Part shown: positions 13,801 through 26,232 of the stretch, piece by piece | How the letters are laid out: every line of letters begins with the position of its first letter | Numbering within the stretch: the first letter of the stretch is position 1 | From: Mactromeris polynyma | Taxonomy: Eukaryota > Mollusca > Bivalvia > Venerida > Mactridae | Direction of reading: 5' to 3' | Assembly: GCA_032209605.1 (NCBI GenBank) | Contig: JASFXZ010000003.1 | Coordinates: 29,848,762-29,912,761, forward strand | Length of the DNA stretch: 64,000 nt | The notes under the pieces: model-generated | What the model saw: the letters and a program-made list of their open reading frames with translations, nothing else | Databases searched by the model: none | What the model was told of the DNA's origin: nothing | Translations under genes and position numbers: made by a program

Positions 13801-14878
13801 TGTCATGATTTTATCTCAGTTTTATGTCATTCTGTGGATTGCACTGCATTAAAACGCCCAAAAAATAACCACATTTGATATATAGTCTTACTTACACGGG
13901 TACATCGCCAGTAGTTTACTACATGTATTATGTAAACGGTATGTTATAGCAAAAATAAGCCAAATTGTGCAAGAAATTAACAAATATACTTTCTATAGAA
14001 ACTTTGTCCTGGTTTCTTCATTCCTTGCTTGTAAGTGGATTATTTTATTTAAGTAAATTCAGACACATTTCTAACCGCGATCCCTTCAACTATTGAAGTA
14101 TTCACGTGTACTTGAAACCGATTTAAATACGAATCACACATTCTTCCCAGGATTAAAACAAGTTGTAAATCAGACATTCGGCGCTGTCCAACATGAACTC
14201 TTTCATTATATACCGCATACAGCCTTTTGTATGTTCCTAATTACTGAAATACATTGTAATGAAATGAATGTACACGACTGACTCACCTTGAATTCATAAT
14301 ATTGTAAAGTTCGAACATAATGACAATATCCCGTACGGTATGGTAGAAAGATGAAAACCATTATAATTACTTCTGAAGTAATGTATATTTGTCTGTTCGT
14401 TTAAATACGAAAATGATAAAATATCTGTCAGTGGGTAGAGTTTGTCATGCGTAAAAGCATTAAGCAGAAAACTTATGATATCATCCCGACTTAAGGTTTT
14501 GTATATTGTTTATGTTTCATCATTTTTGCTGTAAATCTTACAGTGTTGTATATTTTACTTTCAGTCGTGGTGGGTAGCATGCACAATGTCCAGCATCTGG
14601 ATGAACTAGAAAAGACGCATATTGTAGTCGATGTGTCGCAGATTATACGCCAGACAGGTTCCCATTTCAACCGATTGCGCAGAGACTCGCCCACTTTGCA
14701 GGGAACCATTGTGGCGCCCAGAAAATGTGGCATCGTCAAGGGAGATGGTACCTTTCTCATGACGGGTCGAGTTCGATTAGGGGATTTGACCATGGGTTGT
14801 GCTCCCTATCTGGACGAATGGGAGACCATTGTCAACAAGGCTGAACTTGAGGGACGACTGGAATGTTCCAGAGATTGA
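4763..14878 (+). CDS. METRNL: meteorin / meteorin-like secreted protein, four-exon gene
   Basis: Join of 4763-4875, 8761-9176, 13644-13700 and 14565-14878: 900 nt, 299 residues plus TGA. Every intron is GT-AG and the frame is kept (phases 2, 1, 1). Residues 1-29 form a signal peptide (basic RR at 9-10, leucine-rich core 12-20). Family hallmarks visible: C53-SDGAVTWYNPNGAL with LRP at 71-73, ECRPCSEDEIL at 177-187, CSSDF at 191-195, C250, GDGTFLMTG at 255-263, MGCAP at 272-276 and a final C296. Vertebrate meteorins are about 290-310 residues, so this is full length. Known of the family: secreted neurotrophic or cytokine-like factors acting outside the cell; the role in this animal is unknown. 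No N-glycosylation sequon lies outside the signal peptide. METRN and METRNL cannot be told apart for an invertebrate copy, so the symbol stands for the family. No other gene is recognisable in the window. Confidence 0.93.
4876..8760 (+). other. meteorin-like intron 1 (3,885 bp)
   Basis: Starts GTAAAT and ends TTCATTCCAG. No coding exon is recognised inside. It holds a 75-bp tandem duplication with two TCACGTGA palindromes at 7944-8073. The remainder is AT-rich sequence in which I see nothing definite. Confidence 0.85.
7944..8073. repeat. 75-bp tandem duplication carrying CACGTG E-boxes
   Basis: 7944-7998 and 8019-8073 align from CACAAAA through ATTAATCACGTGATAGGTGA to CCTG. Each copy holds a TCACGTGA palindrome, at 7974-7981 and 8049-8056. 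It lies in intron 1 of the meteorin-like gene, about 700 bp before exon 2. bHLH-zip factors bind CACGTG; use here is inference. Confidence 0.7.
8761..9176 (+). CDS. METRNL: meteorin-like exon 2 (N-terminal domain)
   Basis: Encodes residues 38-176 plus one base. The acceptor is TTCATTCCAG and the donor GAAG|GTAAAT. It holds C53, C82 and C134 and the family pattern C..GAV.W..P.GAL....RP. Read through the donor, the frame stops at 9200-9202, so intron retention would truncate the protein. Published structural work, as I recall it, describes the N-terminal half of meteorins as a CUB-like beta domain; that is not visible here directly. Confidence 0.93.
9177..13643 (+). other. meteorin-like intron 2 (4,467 bp)
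   Basis: Starts GTAAAT and ends ATTACAG. It contains a short inverted-repeat element at 9655-9810 and two TCACGTGA octamers 44 bp apart (11416 and 11460). Otherwise it is AT-rich noncoding sequence with no further feature I can support. Confidence 0.85.
9655..9810. mobile_element. MITE, CCTGCGTTCAG family, copy 1
   Basis: Perfect 15-bp terminal inverted repeats: CTGCCCTGCGTTCAG at the left, CTGAACGCAGGGCAG at the right; 156 bp. The interior (TTTCGTAA...GGGATACAATACAAAACGTTCG) matches the copies at 40117-40256 and, inverted, 52499-52646. It sits in intron 2 of the meteorin-like gene. No clear target duplication, so the superfamily is unassigned. Confidence 0.75.
13644..13700 (+). CDS. METRNL: meteorin-like exon 3 (CRPC segment)
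   Basis: A 57-nt exon, acceptor TATATTACAG, donor TTTTG|GTAAAT. It completes codon 177 and encodes ECRPCSEDEILKAYCSSDF, which closely matches the CRPCSD-E-LL-A-CTSDF block of vertebrate meteorins, including the CxxC pair (C178, C181) and C191. Length and phase fit exactly between exons 2 and 4. Confidence 0.92.
13701..14564 (+). other. meteorin-like intron 3 (864 bp)
   Basis: Starts GTAAAT and ends with a T-rich tract and TTTCAG. Nothing else is recognised in it. Confidence 0.85.
14565..14878 (+). CDS. METRNL: meteorin-like exon 4 (C-terminal domain and stop)
   Basis: Acceptor TTTACTTTCAG; encodes residues 196-299 and TGA at 14876-14878. The opening VVVGSMHNV corresponds to the VRGSI/IHGII block of vertebrate relatives. 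C250, GDGTFLMTG, RLGDLTMGCAP (C274) and C296 match the conserved C-terminal core, described in the literature as NTR-like. The basic stretch RLRRD at 232-236 could be a processing site, but that is only a pattern. Confidence 0.93.
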
Positions 14879-15870
14879 GTTGACCGAACATCCGGTCACG
14901 TGATCTACCTCAGCCTCTCATTGGCTATCGAATGTGATGTACAGAGAGGAGAGACTAACTGCATCACAGACAGTCACGATGAGAGGATGTAAAACTAACT
15001 TCTCCGAGAAGAGATCCCGCATTTTGAGGCGTGGTGTACTCTTCAATGTCAGGTTAGTATTGGCGTTAGATGCCAGTTCACACTATACGCACTCAGTGAT
15101 AAATTCAGTAACATTTAATTGTTCATTCTAACATTCACACTTTAACTTGAACGTCTTCCGGATAAGATAGTAGAATTCAAAGTTTGAAGTACATGTCGTT
15201 CTTATACAACGTGTTTCCCGTACGTTACAGTCTCTACATGTTCAAATGCTGTGTATTCACGCAGAAATATTTATTAATGTGTTTATATTTTCATTTTTTC
15301 TTATTTGATAACATGTTGTGTGATCATGTACTTATGTTCGTATATCTGTATTTCAGGTGTAATCAAGTAGAGTATGGATGGTACTTAGACTGATAATCTC
15401 GTGCCGCACTGAACATGTGACGCTACAACATAATTGTATAGTGGTAGGTTAATATCTTACTTCAAAGTAGAGACTTTATTTCATGTCATCATTTTTAGCA
15501 TGTTACTTGTTAGTATGCTGTGAGGCATGTGTTGGTTTACTACGTACTTATTCTAGTCCCACAAAAGCTCTCTGTATTAATTCAAGTGAAACAAGTTAAC
15601 AGTGATAGCAAGATCAAGATTTTAAAATCACTGATTTTGTTAATTTATTTTGCTTTAATGTGAATATAATCGAATTTTTCTACCCGTCTAGTTACGGTCC
15701 TGATTTGTCACTGATGGAAGTTGCTGATACGACAACAAGTCGACTACATCTAAAACCTCCTTACCTTGCTTTTAATATTGTAAATCACAAGTTTAGCGTA
15801 CGTAATAACTAAAATACCCAATTATATTTCAATTATGTGAGCAATAAATATTGACCTGCTTGGTTTCAAG
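14879..15870 (+). other. probable 3' UTR of the meteorin-like gene
   Basis: Noncoding sequence after the stop. A TCACGTGA octamer lies 18 bp past the stop codon (14896-14903). The first canonical AATAAA I see is at 15843-15848. The true 3' end is inferred. Confidence 0.4.
15843..15848 (+). terminator. candidate polyadenylation signal AATAAA
   Basis: Canonical hexamer 965 bp past the meteorin-like stop codon. In AT-rich DNA such hexamers are frequent, so use of this one is uncertain. Confidence 0.3.
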
Positions 15871-17215
15871 TACCCAAGTCATGTTCCGACGTTTCGCTAA
15901 CATATTTTAATATTGTTTGCAGCATTGGGAGATTGAAAACCTGACAGAATGTGAAGTTTCCTGATTTCTTCTGACGATCGGTCTTCGATTATTTCGATGG
16001 TATTTCTTGGGATACAACATTGTCTTCTACATTCCGGGATTCGGACATAGTACCTCAACATACATTTACCTGGGTGTGATATGTGTATGAGAATCGACAA
16101 GCCTTCACATGTTGTTCAGAATCCATACGTATACACAGTCGCCCAATAAGAGTGAACTACATTACGCAGAAAACAACACATAAGCAAGAATGTTATTGAA
16201 ATACGAGGACTTCGAAAATAAATGTGAAACATAACCTGAAGTTAGATATATAATGCTGTGTTTGTTAAGAACGACGGTACTCAACAACAATTATATATAT
16301 AAATATTTACCTACGCAGAATACTTGACACTTCAATGTTTTCGTTTTATAAATATCGATGAGTATTTAACATTGATATAATAAAAAACCTACAAATATTT
16401 TTTATGTGTCACGGTTAAATTGAATAAGATCTTATATTTGATAGGAATGTTGGATACACATTCATATTAAACCAATGAAGTGAAAACTATTCAATATTGA
16501 AGATATAATTATGTTATATAAATTGTTCAATAAAGTCAGAAAAAAGTATGAAATGTTTGATTTATGATTACTACAAAATTTCGAGGGGTTAGAGCCAGAA
16601 TCTACCATCTCCTTAATACATTTATATGGAGATAGCTGATTCTGGCACCAACACCTCGACATACATGTATATACTAATATAGTTCGTGATACATCAGTTG
16701 AAATATGTTCAACAGACCACCATAGCTAGATCTGTTGACAGTTTCACAATACTATATTTTACTGGCTACCTGTTCAGCCTTACGTTGATAACATATATAC
16801 AAAAATATGTTATGTTTCTGATGATATCAAACAATCATACATACAAGACAAGCGTCAAAGTATGGCAGATAAGAGCTGGGGGGGGGGGGGTGCCGGACAA
16901 ACGCTGGAAGTACCGAAATTTGGAAGATGCGTTCAATTTAATGATCACAGAACTGGAATGACCAACATACCATTATTTGCCGAGAAACGAGGTTCCATGT
17001 TGTGGTATACAGGAGAATCGAATCAGGGCCACTTCTTTAGAATAAAGTTTGCTTAATTACCGTAATCTTACAGTAAAACACAAGCTTTCACTAATAGTCT
17101 GAAAATCTCTTCAACACATGTATTGGAAGTGCACATTTGTAAAAATCGAACTTTATTTGAATATAATAGAAATACGTCAAGTATATTTAATTGATACAGA
17201 TAACTTACTGGAGTA
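15871..17215. other. AT-rich intergenic sequence with a 13-G run
   Basis: No gene seen. A run of 13 G lies at 16878-16890. The overlapping short open frames at 16686-17056 look like chance. Confidence 0.5.
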
Positions 17216-17398
17216 CAGTAAAACCTCAATGATAAGACCACCCTTGGGACCCTTGAAACTGACTGGTCTTAATAGTGAGATGGTCTTAATATTAAGGTTG
17301 AATAAAGAGCAAAACAGTGGAAACGGACTTAACAATTATGGTCTTAATTTTGAGGGGGTCTAATGCTATTGAGGTGGTCTTTAAGTGAGGTTTTACTG
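17216..17398 (+). mobile_element. pogo/Tigger-like MITE, copy A
   Basis: Terminal inverted repeats CAGTAAAACCTCAATGATAA and (right end) TTAAGTGAGGTTTTACTG, flanked by TA on both sides (17214-17215, 17399-17400). CAGT-RAACCTC ends with TA duplications are typical of pogo/Tigger nonautonomous elements. 183 bp, no coding capacity. The internal marker GAATAAAGAGCAAAACAGTG sets the orientation. Confidence 0.8.
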
Positions 17399-17700
17399 TA
17401 TGTCTATAGATATCTCACAAACACATGTTCAGTGCATACACACTCGTACATCAATGAGAACAAGAATATTTAAGTCTGCCATGGTAAATACATTGTGGTT
17501 GCACATTGAAACATGTGTATACATATACAATGTTCTCATGCCAGGTAAATAAATATTCGACCACAAACGTAATTAGTTTGTCTGCCAGTGTCAATGGCTA
17601 CACTGAAAATGCAGTTCTTCAAGTCTTGCTTAAAACCACTTACGTTGATGGAAATACCATGAAAAATCTCTGATTCAATATTTAGAGTATGAATTTGTTT

Positions 17701-18560
17701 TCTCAATGACTACACCGTCAATCTTGACAGACAGAGAGTATATTAACGTTTCTCAATGATTTCACCGTCAATCTAGATCCAACTTTCATAACGCTGTAGA
17801 CAGACAGAGAGTATATTAACGTTTCTCAATGATTTCACCGTCAATCTAGATCCAACTTTCATAACGCTGTAGCCAGACAGAGACTATATTAACGTTTCTC
17901 AATGATTTCACCGTCAATCTTGAGCAAACTTTCATAACGCTGTAGACAGACAGAGACTATATATATTAACGTTTCTCAATGATTTTACCGTCAATCTTGA
18001 GCAAACTTTCATAACGCTGTAGACAGACAGAGACTATATATATTAACGTTTCTCAATGATTTTACCGTCAATCTTGAGCAAACTTTCATAACGCTGTAGA
18101 CAGACAGAGACTATATTAACGTTTCTCAATGATTTCACCGTCAATCTTGAGCAAACTTTCATAACACTGTAGACAGACAGAGACTATATTAACGTTTCTC
18201 AATGATTTTACCGTCAATCTTGAGCAAACTTTCATAACGCTGTAAACAGACACAGACTATATTAACGTTTCTCAATGATTTTACCGTCAATCTTGAGCAA
18301 ACTTTCATAACGCTGTAGACAGACACAGACTATATTAACGTTTCTCAATGATTTTACCGTCAATCTTGAGCAAACTTTCATAACGCTGTAGACAGACACA
18401 GACTATATTAACGTTTCTCAATGATTTTACCATCAATCTTGAGCAAACTTTCATAACGCTGTAGACAGACACAGACTGTATTAACATTTCTCAATGATTT
18501 CACCGTCAATCTTGATCCAACTTTCATAACGCTGTAGACAGACACAGACTATATTAACGC
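17701..18560. repeat. 73-bp minisatellite, 11 full units
   Basis: ATTAACGTTTCTCAATGATT starts at 17742, 17815, 17888, 17965, 18042, 18115, 18188, 18261, 18334, 18407 and 18480 (ATTAACATTT at the last), with partial units at both ends. The period is 73 bp except for two adjacent 77-bp units with an extra TATA. Point variants (GACAGAGA versus GACACAGA; CTAGATCC versus TTGAGCAA) are shared by neighbouring units, as expected from local unit duplication. Confidence 0.95.
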
Positions 18561-20403
18561 ACTAACACGTTTATATGATTGACTCAACTATTTTAAATGC
18601 ATAACTGACAAGTAATCTTGATCTCCTTCAAATCTTACCTCATCAAGGTCTGATACATAATTACATACCGACACTTCATATAATAGTGTAAGGGAATATT
18701 TAACCAAAGCTGTCGTCTAGAAAGAATTGAATGTTCTACTGTTATAAAGACTTTCATTGTAAAGTTTTCCCCAAAAGTCGTTATGATCAGTGATATGAGT
18801 TCAGATAATGTCAAACTGAAAGATATAATACTACTTCAACCGATTGCCCCGGTCCACTTTACCTGTATCCTCATTAAGGACATTTCTTCTCAGTTTCAGT
18901 GAAGTTATTCTTCACTTATTATGTTAGTGAGCGGTTGATCCTTTGATCATTGTGTGACAAAATCTTTTTATGATGTGCTGGTTTCGATCAGAGGTTGAAA
19001 TAATTCGTTTTTATTTCGAGTGTAAATGTTATTGTATGGCAAGTTACGGACCGCTGTGCAAACTTAGATAAAATAAGCTAGATGTTATCATGTATATACT
19101 TTTGTATTTTATTTGATAATTTCTAATACGGATAGGCTGACGTTGTTCTACAAAAATAAGTGATTAGCAATAATTTAAATATTTCAAACATCACGGAAAA
19201 GCGGTTCGATTTTATAATGAAATACAATATCGCATGAAATATTTGGAATAACTTTGTAACTTTGTCAGTGAAACCAAACTCCAGTCTGAGTATTATCGTC
19301 TAAAATGTAAACTTAAGGGAAGATCGAATAGTTGAGTCAAATTGAAGTACACACATTCTGATATGTAAGTAAGTTGACAGATTGTAGAGCTGCTTTTGAA
19401 GAGCTTATTCAACCTCGTACCTTAGTAGTATAATTTGATTCAAAGCCATTAAAGCAAAATATGTTCATTCTCTAGCAGCTAGATGCGTCGTATTGCATGA
19501 AATTATCGAGTATACAAAATATGTCTATGTAAATATATACACTTTTTATTGAAAGAGTTTGGACCTAAGATCTGAAGTATTGCGGTGAGATGGTGCCTAC
19601 TTGGCTTAATTGAACTGTCGTTAAAATATTTACATACACATCTTTGGATTATTGGTTTTGAAAAGTAAATACTTTATTAAATGCATCGCACACGCTTCTT
19701 TTATATGGCAATGTACGTTAATGGAATACGGTAAAGCCGTTGATTCTCAAGCGTTGTATTAAAGCCGAGCTCGCTTAATGACTAAATTGATTTGTACCCA
19801 ACGACATGCGAGAAGAAAAACGAAAGATTCAAGTGCTCAAATTTGAAAATAATCGATATAATTATCTGCATTATATTTTAAATTTTAAGAAGTGTACCGT
19901 TATTCGTGAATCGATTTTGATTATACTAGAGCTATGGTACTTATTGGTAAAGTCACGCCCATCGGTGAAAGATTTCAACTGTCATGACCGGCCCTCTTAA
20001 GGTAAACATAAATGGGGGTCAAAGTGACCACTTGTATCAAATGACCGTTTCGCATTGTCTGAGTAGCCATTCAAACAGTAGTCCGTACACTGATCACTGA
20101 TTTAATACAATAACATCACAAATTTCACAGATTAAATATGTGTACATTTCTAATTAATCAAACATTTAACGTATGGACTGCGGCCCATAATTCGTCCACT
20201 GAAAGAGTTCTGTCAAACTCAGAGAAATCTGGCGGGTCAGTGGTAAAGTTTAATAGTTTTCACATATTATTCTCGTCTCTTTGATCTGTTTAAAATAGTT
20301 CTATTTTATGTTTGGTGCTGTTTTGTTTCAAAGCACATTGTAACTACAAAGGGGTTTACTCTGCATAATGCATCTCCGATGGTGGCGAGCTAACATTCGA
20401 TGG
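18561..20403. other. AT-rich intergenic sequence
   Basis: Nothing recognisable: no exon with splice signals, RNA gene or clear repeat boundary. Confidence 0.5.
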
Positions 20404-20410
20404 AGACATA

Positions 20411-20475
20411 TCACGAATTCTGGTTATTGCATTACCTCGATCACGAATTCTGGTGATTGCATTACTACCTCGAAG
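20411..20475. repeat. 30-bp direct duplication
   Basis: TCACGAATTCTGGTTATTGC at 20411 recurs at 20441 with one change, followed by ATTACCTCGA or ATTACTACCTCGA. Confidence 0.75.
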
Positions 20476-23230
20476 TGAAGCATACCACACAAGTACTTTT
20501 AACATGAATTTTACTCTATACGTGAAACAGATACTCAACAACGCTCTTTAATGAGACACGAAGTACAATATTTGTACTTCCGGCTTGGAGTGGAATCGCC
20601 GCTATAATGAAGGATAGTGGGAAATGAACGACCAGTCTATTATACCGCCAAAATAAATCCGACAACTCCATCTGTAAGATAAATACAGGTGTTTGTTTTT
20701 GTATTTTCTGTTTTGAATCTGTTTTTCACTTGAAAGAGAAGTTTTCCGCCTGATGGTAATCTGGTTTTGTTGGATTGTTGTGCAACTAATGTTGTGCAAA
20801 TATCCTAAGGGACCGTATAAACGGTGACCTACCGTCGCGATGTAATCCGTCAGACAAAGATGGAGGCCAAGTCTCGTAGCATTACAAATGAAGTTCTTTA
20901 CGAAACGGATTTGCTCGAGGCATGTACTGTCCGCTCCATTTCAACGTTATTCGTTAAACTTGTTTTACAAAATTAATTTAAGAAACCCAATTTAAATGTT
21001 TCATGCAGAGAAACAGATATAAGACACACGCTACTGTTTAGTTTTCCCTACTTGGGTTCCTAAATAACACGTATCAATGTCACGTGAATACCCGGACTCC
21101 CATACCGTACAACCAAGGTTTATGTATACATGTATACTGTGTCAGGTTGATTATATTTGGGTTGTATGAAGCTTTCTCGACAATAGTCTTTCAATAATTG
21201 AACTAGTTACAGTACATATGTATTAACTCTTTGATTTGCCCCCCCCCCCCCCAGTCCACCCTCCAACGTTTCATGTTAGAATAAATTCGTAATAGATCAA
21301 TAGAAATACAAGTACATGACATTGTACTAGACATGTTAAACATATACTTAAACGATTACAAATATGCAAGCTATCCACAACAAAACCCTATGTGAGGCGC
21401 ACATTGTGGCTATTGTAGAGAGGTTTGTGCTTTCTGGGACCAAAATATATTGGTCGCAGGTGCTGTAGACGGATTTGAATTTGTTTTTTTATTTATTATG
21501 TCAGAAAAAATGGATATAATTGTTGCAGTGAGGTTATTTCGCAAACTATATACATGTAGACTACAAACTATTTAAAATTAATATTTTATGGTACAAACGA
21601 AAATTCTCAAAATATTTCATTATGATGTTTAATTTTAAACAACTTACCAGCGGTTTTTTTGTGAATCACTTAATAAATAAAATGCAATTTTGCTTCCTAA
21701 TCAAAATGTTTAAGAACAACTTTTCTACTAGGAGACCGATTCACGGGAATAAAATGGGTAGCTTTGATTAAAGATGAACATATTTTAGAGAAGGTTAAGT
21801 ACTAGTCTTACCACTTGGCTTGAGATATATGGACTTACTGACAACTGACGGTAATAAATGTATCAACCACAAGGAACATGACCTTTGTGGTAATTTATTA
21901 AGAATTTTCTCTATTGTTCGGCACGGTACGCAAATACACTGGTCAACGTTATGTTTACACAAGTACGGACAGTCCGGCATTTATCACCCAGCATGGTGTC
22001 ATATCAATGACATGTAAATTAAACTTGTAAATTGTATCCATGGTGTTTCAATAATTTAGGAGATTGCACCCATCCTATTAATTAAATCTTCAATTTCATG
22101 CGACAATCTTCAATTAGGTGTCGTCCAATTGTTGTCTTTATCCTCCAGCGTCTGACCGGAAGTGTTTGATTTCCACCGGAATGCAAACTGCATAAATTGT
22201 TAGTGACGTGGATTGGCTATTCCAGACTTAGCGTCCACCGAGTGAATATGTGCGCATTATCAAAGAAAACAAAAATCAACACCGCCTCCTGCATCTTGTC
22301 ATGTTGTTTGTTTCTATCCTCTAACGCAAGCCGATAAGTCTGAGACTTTGTTTAACTTGACCAAACATATTTCAATCTACATTCTAAATACAATTAATGT
22401 TGTAAGTGAAGAGTCGAGAGTTAATGAACTTTCAAGTGCAAATACTATTCGCAATGCTTGATTTTCTGCAAATACAACATCTTTTATTTCCTAAGGACAG
22501 GCTATAGAAAGGAATGAATGCAAGGATATGATAATACATGTGTAATAATAATAGTAATAATAAAAACTTCATAATATATATACATTTTCACTTTGGCTAT
22601 ACTACCCCCATACATTTGGTATCACCAACTCTATATTCTGTCTGGAACGTTCATATATATATACGGTCCATGTATACGGTCCCTGATTCTGTCAGGCATT
22701 TGGGTAAATGCATGAGACACAATCTTGACAATCAGCATACATCACATACACAAAAAAACAAAATTATGGAATACCTCACAGTAGTATCCGTTGTCTTGTG
22801 TTTGCTCATGCGCAATGACCAGTCACATGATCGTGTCATTGTTAACATTATAAATGAGAACCTGTCCCGTAAACCCGTTTCTAATTTATATCTACAGATT
22901 GATATACATCAAGTGTGAATAAGATTGAATCTGTTCCCTAAAGGATGTAAACAAGCCAGCCGACCTTTGGACATAATGGTCCCGTAAAATAAACAAAGAC
23001 GTCGCTAAATAAATATTGATGAGCAAGATGTTTGTATGAGAATTAGCCGTGAGTTTGATGATTCTAACTCTTCAATTTTGTCAAGTATAAATAACACAGC
23101 GGCTGTCAAATGATATCATGTCTTGCTTTTACAGCAAATTGCTGTTGTCGATCACAGCGTCAATAATAAAATGTCTGTTTGCCATTCCGATCCACCATTT
23201 AGGGATAGATCGGTTGGTCTTTTGTTTTGT
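20476..23230. other. AT-rich intergenic sequence with a C homopolymer
   Basis: No gene seen. A run of 14 C at 21239-21252. A TCACGTGA octamer at 21080-21087. The 126-codon frame at 22538-22918 has no recognisable similarity. Confidence 0.5.
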
Positions 23231-23520
23231 TTCGGCAAAGCCGTACTTACATGGTTTTGCTATTTGCATATCAGTATTGGGTAAACAAATCAGATCTTAC
23301 GTTAACCACCAAGTCAATTTCTCTTCAACAGAACAGCGTTTGTAACATTGGCGCGGATTGGTTAACCTTCCGATATAAGGTACGTTACATCACCGAAATC
23401 CACTGAATTTCGGTGAATTTACTGAAATCCATTTTGAATCTGGAGTGACCAGCAATCAAAACATCTCGGCATTTTTTATGTTGTTCAACAAATCTAAACC
23501 TTCAAATTGCACCGACCATC
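23231..23520. repeat. 290-bp dispersed repeat with octamer motif, copy 1
   Basis: Aligns along its whole length with 37668-37955 in the same orientation: TTCGGC..AGCCGTACT, ACATGGTTTTGCTATTTGCA, GATTGGTTAACC, CACTGAATTTCGGTGAAT and ACATCTCGGCAT all recur. Each copy carries ATTTGCATATCAGT (octamer), a CCAAT-type box, and a palindromic CCGAAAT...ATTTCGG segment. No terminal inverted repeats found, so the class is unknown. Confidence 0.8.
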
Positions 23521-26232
23521 TTTTTTAAAGATATTTCTTGTTCTTTCTGTATGGGCATGTCATGAACGAGGAACATGAATTGAGGAATAAAATTTTGCAA
23601 AGAAGAACCAAAAATGCGTGAAATGTGGAGGAAGCACAAACAAAGAATTTATTTAGATTGCCCTTTGATAGTTACAGAGAACCTCTATTTCGTTTTGTCA
23701 GACACGACGAAGAACTAATTAGTGTTAAGTACATGTCTTAATAACGAGCTAACAACATTGAAGTCACACAAAATGATGCTTCGTTCACAAAAATGAACAC
23801 TTGTGGAAACTAAGATATCGTTGTCAGAGCATAGCGTGAATGTCACGGAGTCGCTGAAAAACATGCAACGATAGACAAAAGTGAATACACAAAACAACTA
23901 TCTAGAAGGGTTACTTTAGATCCCAGTAAGATAGAAGAGCAAGATTGGTATTCGCTCCAGGGGGTTGTATTTGCATTAAGTGGGGATTTAACACGAGCTG
24001 TTTATATTACTCTGGGGTTTACGCCGGAGCATTACATCATGGCAAGATTCATTGATTAAATCTGGAATACATTAATATTTTGATAAGATCACGACTCGAT
24101 GAAGCTAATGTGTTTTGTACAATACCGTACCCCACCAAATATGTCATAAATGTTTGTCTGCGTTTGCCTGAAAGGTTTTACATATATATTATGACGGATT
24201 ATAATCGAATGAATGAAAGTTTATAAGCGTGTTGTCAGCACGCCTCGCATCACATTATAATCGCGGCATGCTTCATTGTGAGGCCCGCTCAGTTCACTCG
24301 CGCCTACATCAACTAAACACGTCGCTATAGACCTTTTACGGAAAATATTCGATTCTTCTAAGACATTCGATCCTTAGAAACTTGTCCTGGTACCTTGTGT
24401 TCATACAGTGTAGTATACGATCCACGACATTCTGTATTTGCATATTTCCAAACATAATAAACACAATCATGTATACGCAAAGCTACATACAGAAATAATA
24501 TTAGTTTAACAAATACAGTACACATTTATATGCACGGCAATGAGCAAAGTACATGGACTGTAGTCGATACATTGTCCGTACTGTTGATTGTTGCATTGCT
24601 GATCAGGAAACAATGAGTCGATGGCAGATTTGAGGTGCACCACAATGCTTGCGCTTTGGTTAGGGAATTCCATAAGGTCGTAACTCTCATGGTTTCGAAA
24701 ACACACCACCACGTTGTAAGTTTGATCGCACCTAACAATATCAACAATAGTGCATATGCGTCTGTGTCTCTGAGCACATTCATCAACATAAAACATTGCT
24801 TATTAAATATAAATTGCCCACTCTGTTAGGGCCTACAACAAACTTTATGCGTTGCGCATGCACGTAAAATTTGGAACATTGTTTTTAATGTATTCATGCA
24901 AGCCTGAGCATTATGAATGCTATGAGTACATTAGAAGTGTTTTATGAACCTACACAATAAGGTGGTAGACGACTAAGTGTGATAACATTTAATACTAAAA
25001 TAGAAATTCAAATTATGTAAACACAAACTTTAACATGTCTATACAAGCGCTAGAATGTTGCAAAATCTCTTGCTGTGTTTATAAATCTGATGAATTGGTA
25101 TAGAACGAGCTAAAAGATGAATAATTCACTTCAATATTTTTACAAAAGTTACTAAAAGCTATTACCATTGATAAAATGTTTGCTTAAAGTTTTTGTGCAA
25201 TTTCAATGAGGCAGAAATAGTGTTTGTTGGTGATCGTATAGTTTGTTTACTTGTATCAACTTTCATCCAATGTGTGTGGTTACTGTTTTGTTCGCAAAAA
25301 TATGATATAATGAATGCGGTTTGCTACATGTTTTTGAGACTGTCATAGAGTAAATATTGTTTTCAATATGACGAAACCTTTCATACGATTATATGTTTGA
25401 AACTAAAAGTACATTTGTCTTGTGCGTGTGACTGCTATAGGGACACATTCATTCATTCCATTAGAGTATGTAGAAATGAGGGTGTTGTCAGCTGGTATAA
25501 TTGGTATAAGTTAAAGATCGCAATGTCAAGAGGATGACTTATTTTGTTTAACGATCGTCTGCTTGATTTTGAATAATTCTTTTTCTTCTGTATTTTTATA
25601 CGAAAGCGCGTGTTTATAGAAGATTTTAATCTTCAAATGAGCACTTTACTTTAAAAGTTTAAATACATTAACAAAGTCTCCCAACATCCAACGACTTGAT
25701 CATAGTCTACCATTTATGTACACACGCTTGTAACAAAAATTGATCTCATTACTGAACATGTTGGATTTCTATGTAACTAAAAAAGAATGCATTTAGACAC
25801 CATGACGGTTTGACCTATCTAACTATCAATTCTGAGCCGCTCGTGACGTTTATAATGGTAGGAATTTTACAAACTCGTAAAAAGGAAATGAATACTTTTT
25901 TGGCACGCTTACTTTAGTAGGTTAATTACATAGATTATTACCATGGACAAAAACTGAAGTCGTATAATTGCTTGCGTTTTTAATATCATGTAACATTTTA
26001 CGTTCAATTTATACTCTGTAACAAAATATATTAGTTAGGTAAGTCAAAGTATTGTATATCACATGATGACTTTGTTACTATGTAACCATATCTTAGCATT
26101 TATATAGTTGCTGCTCATTTATCCACGATGCTATTTGCGTGTGGTTCTGTTATTTTAAAATGTGAATGTTACAAATACTGTTTGACACCATGATTCCAAT
26201 TGAACCCCTTTAAAATAAGCGAAGTCACTTTG
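23521..26232. other. AT-rich intergenic sequence
   Basis: No exon, RNA or repeat I can support. Short overlapping frames near 24506-24829 run on both strands and look like chance. Confidence 0.5.

Noticed and set aside
14491..14793. 100-codon minus-strand open frame
   Set aside because: It is the antisense shadow of meteorin-like exon 4.
22538..22918. 126-codon open frame
   Set aside because: Starts in an AAT-type low-complexity stretch and has no recognisable domain.
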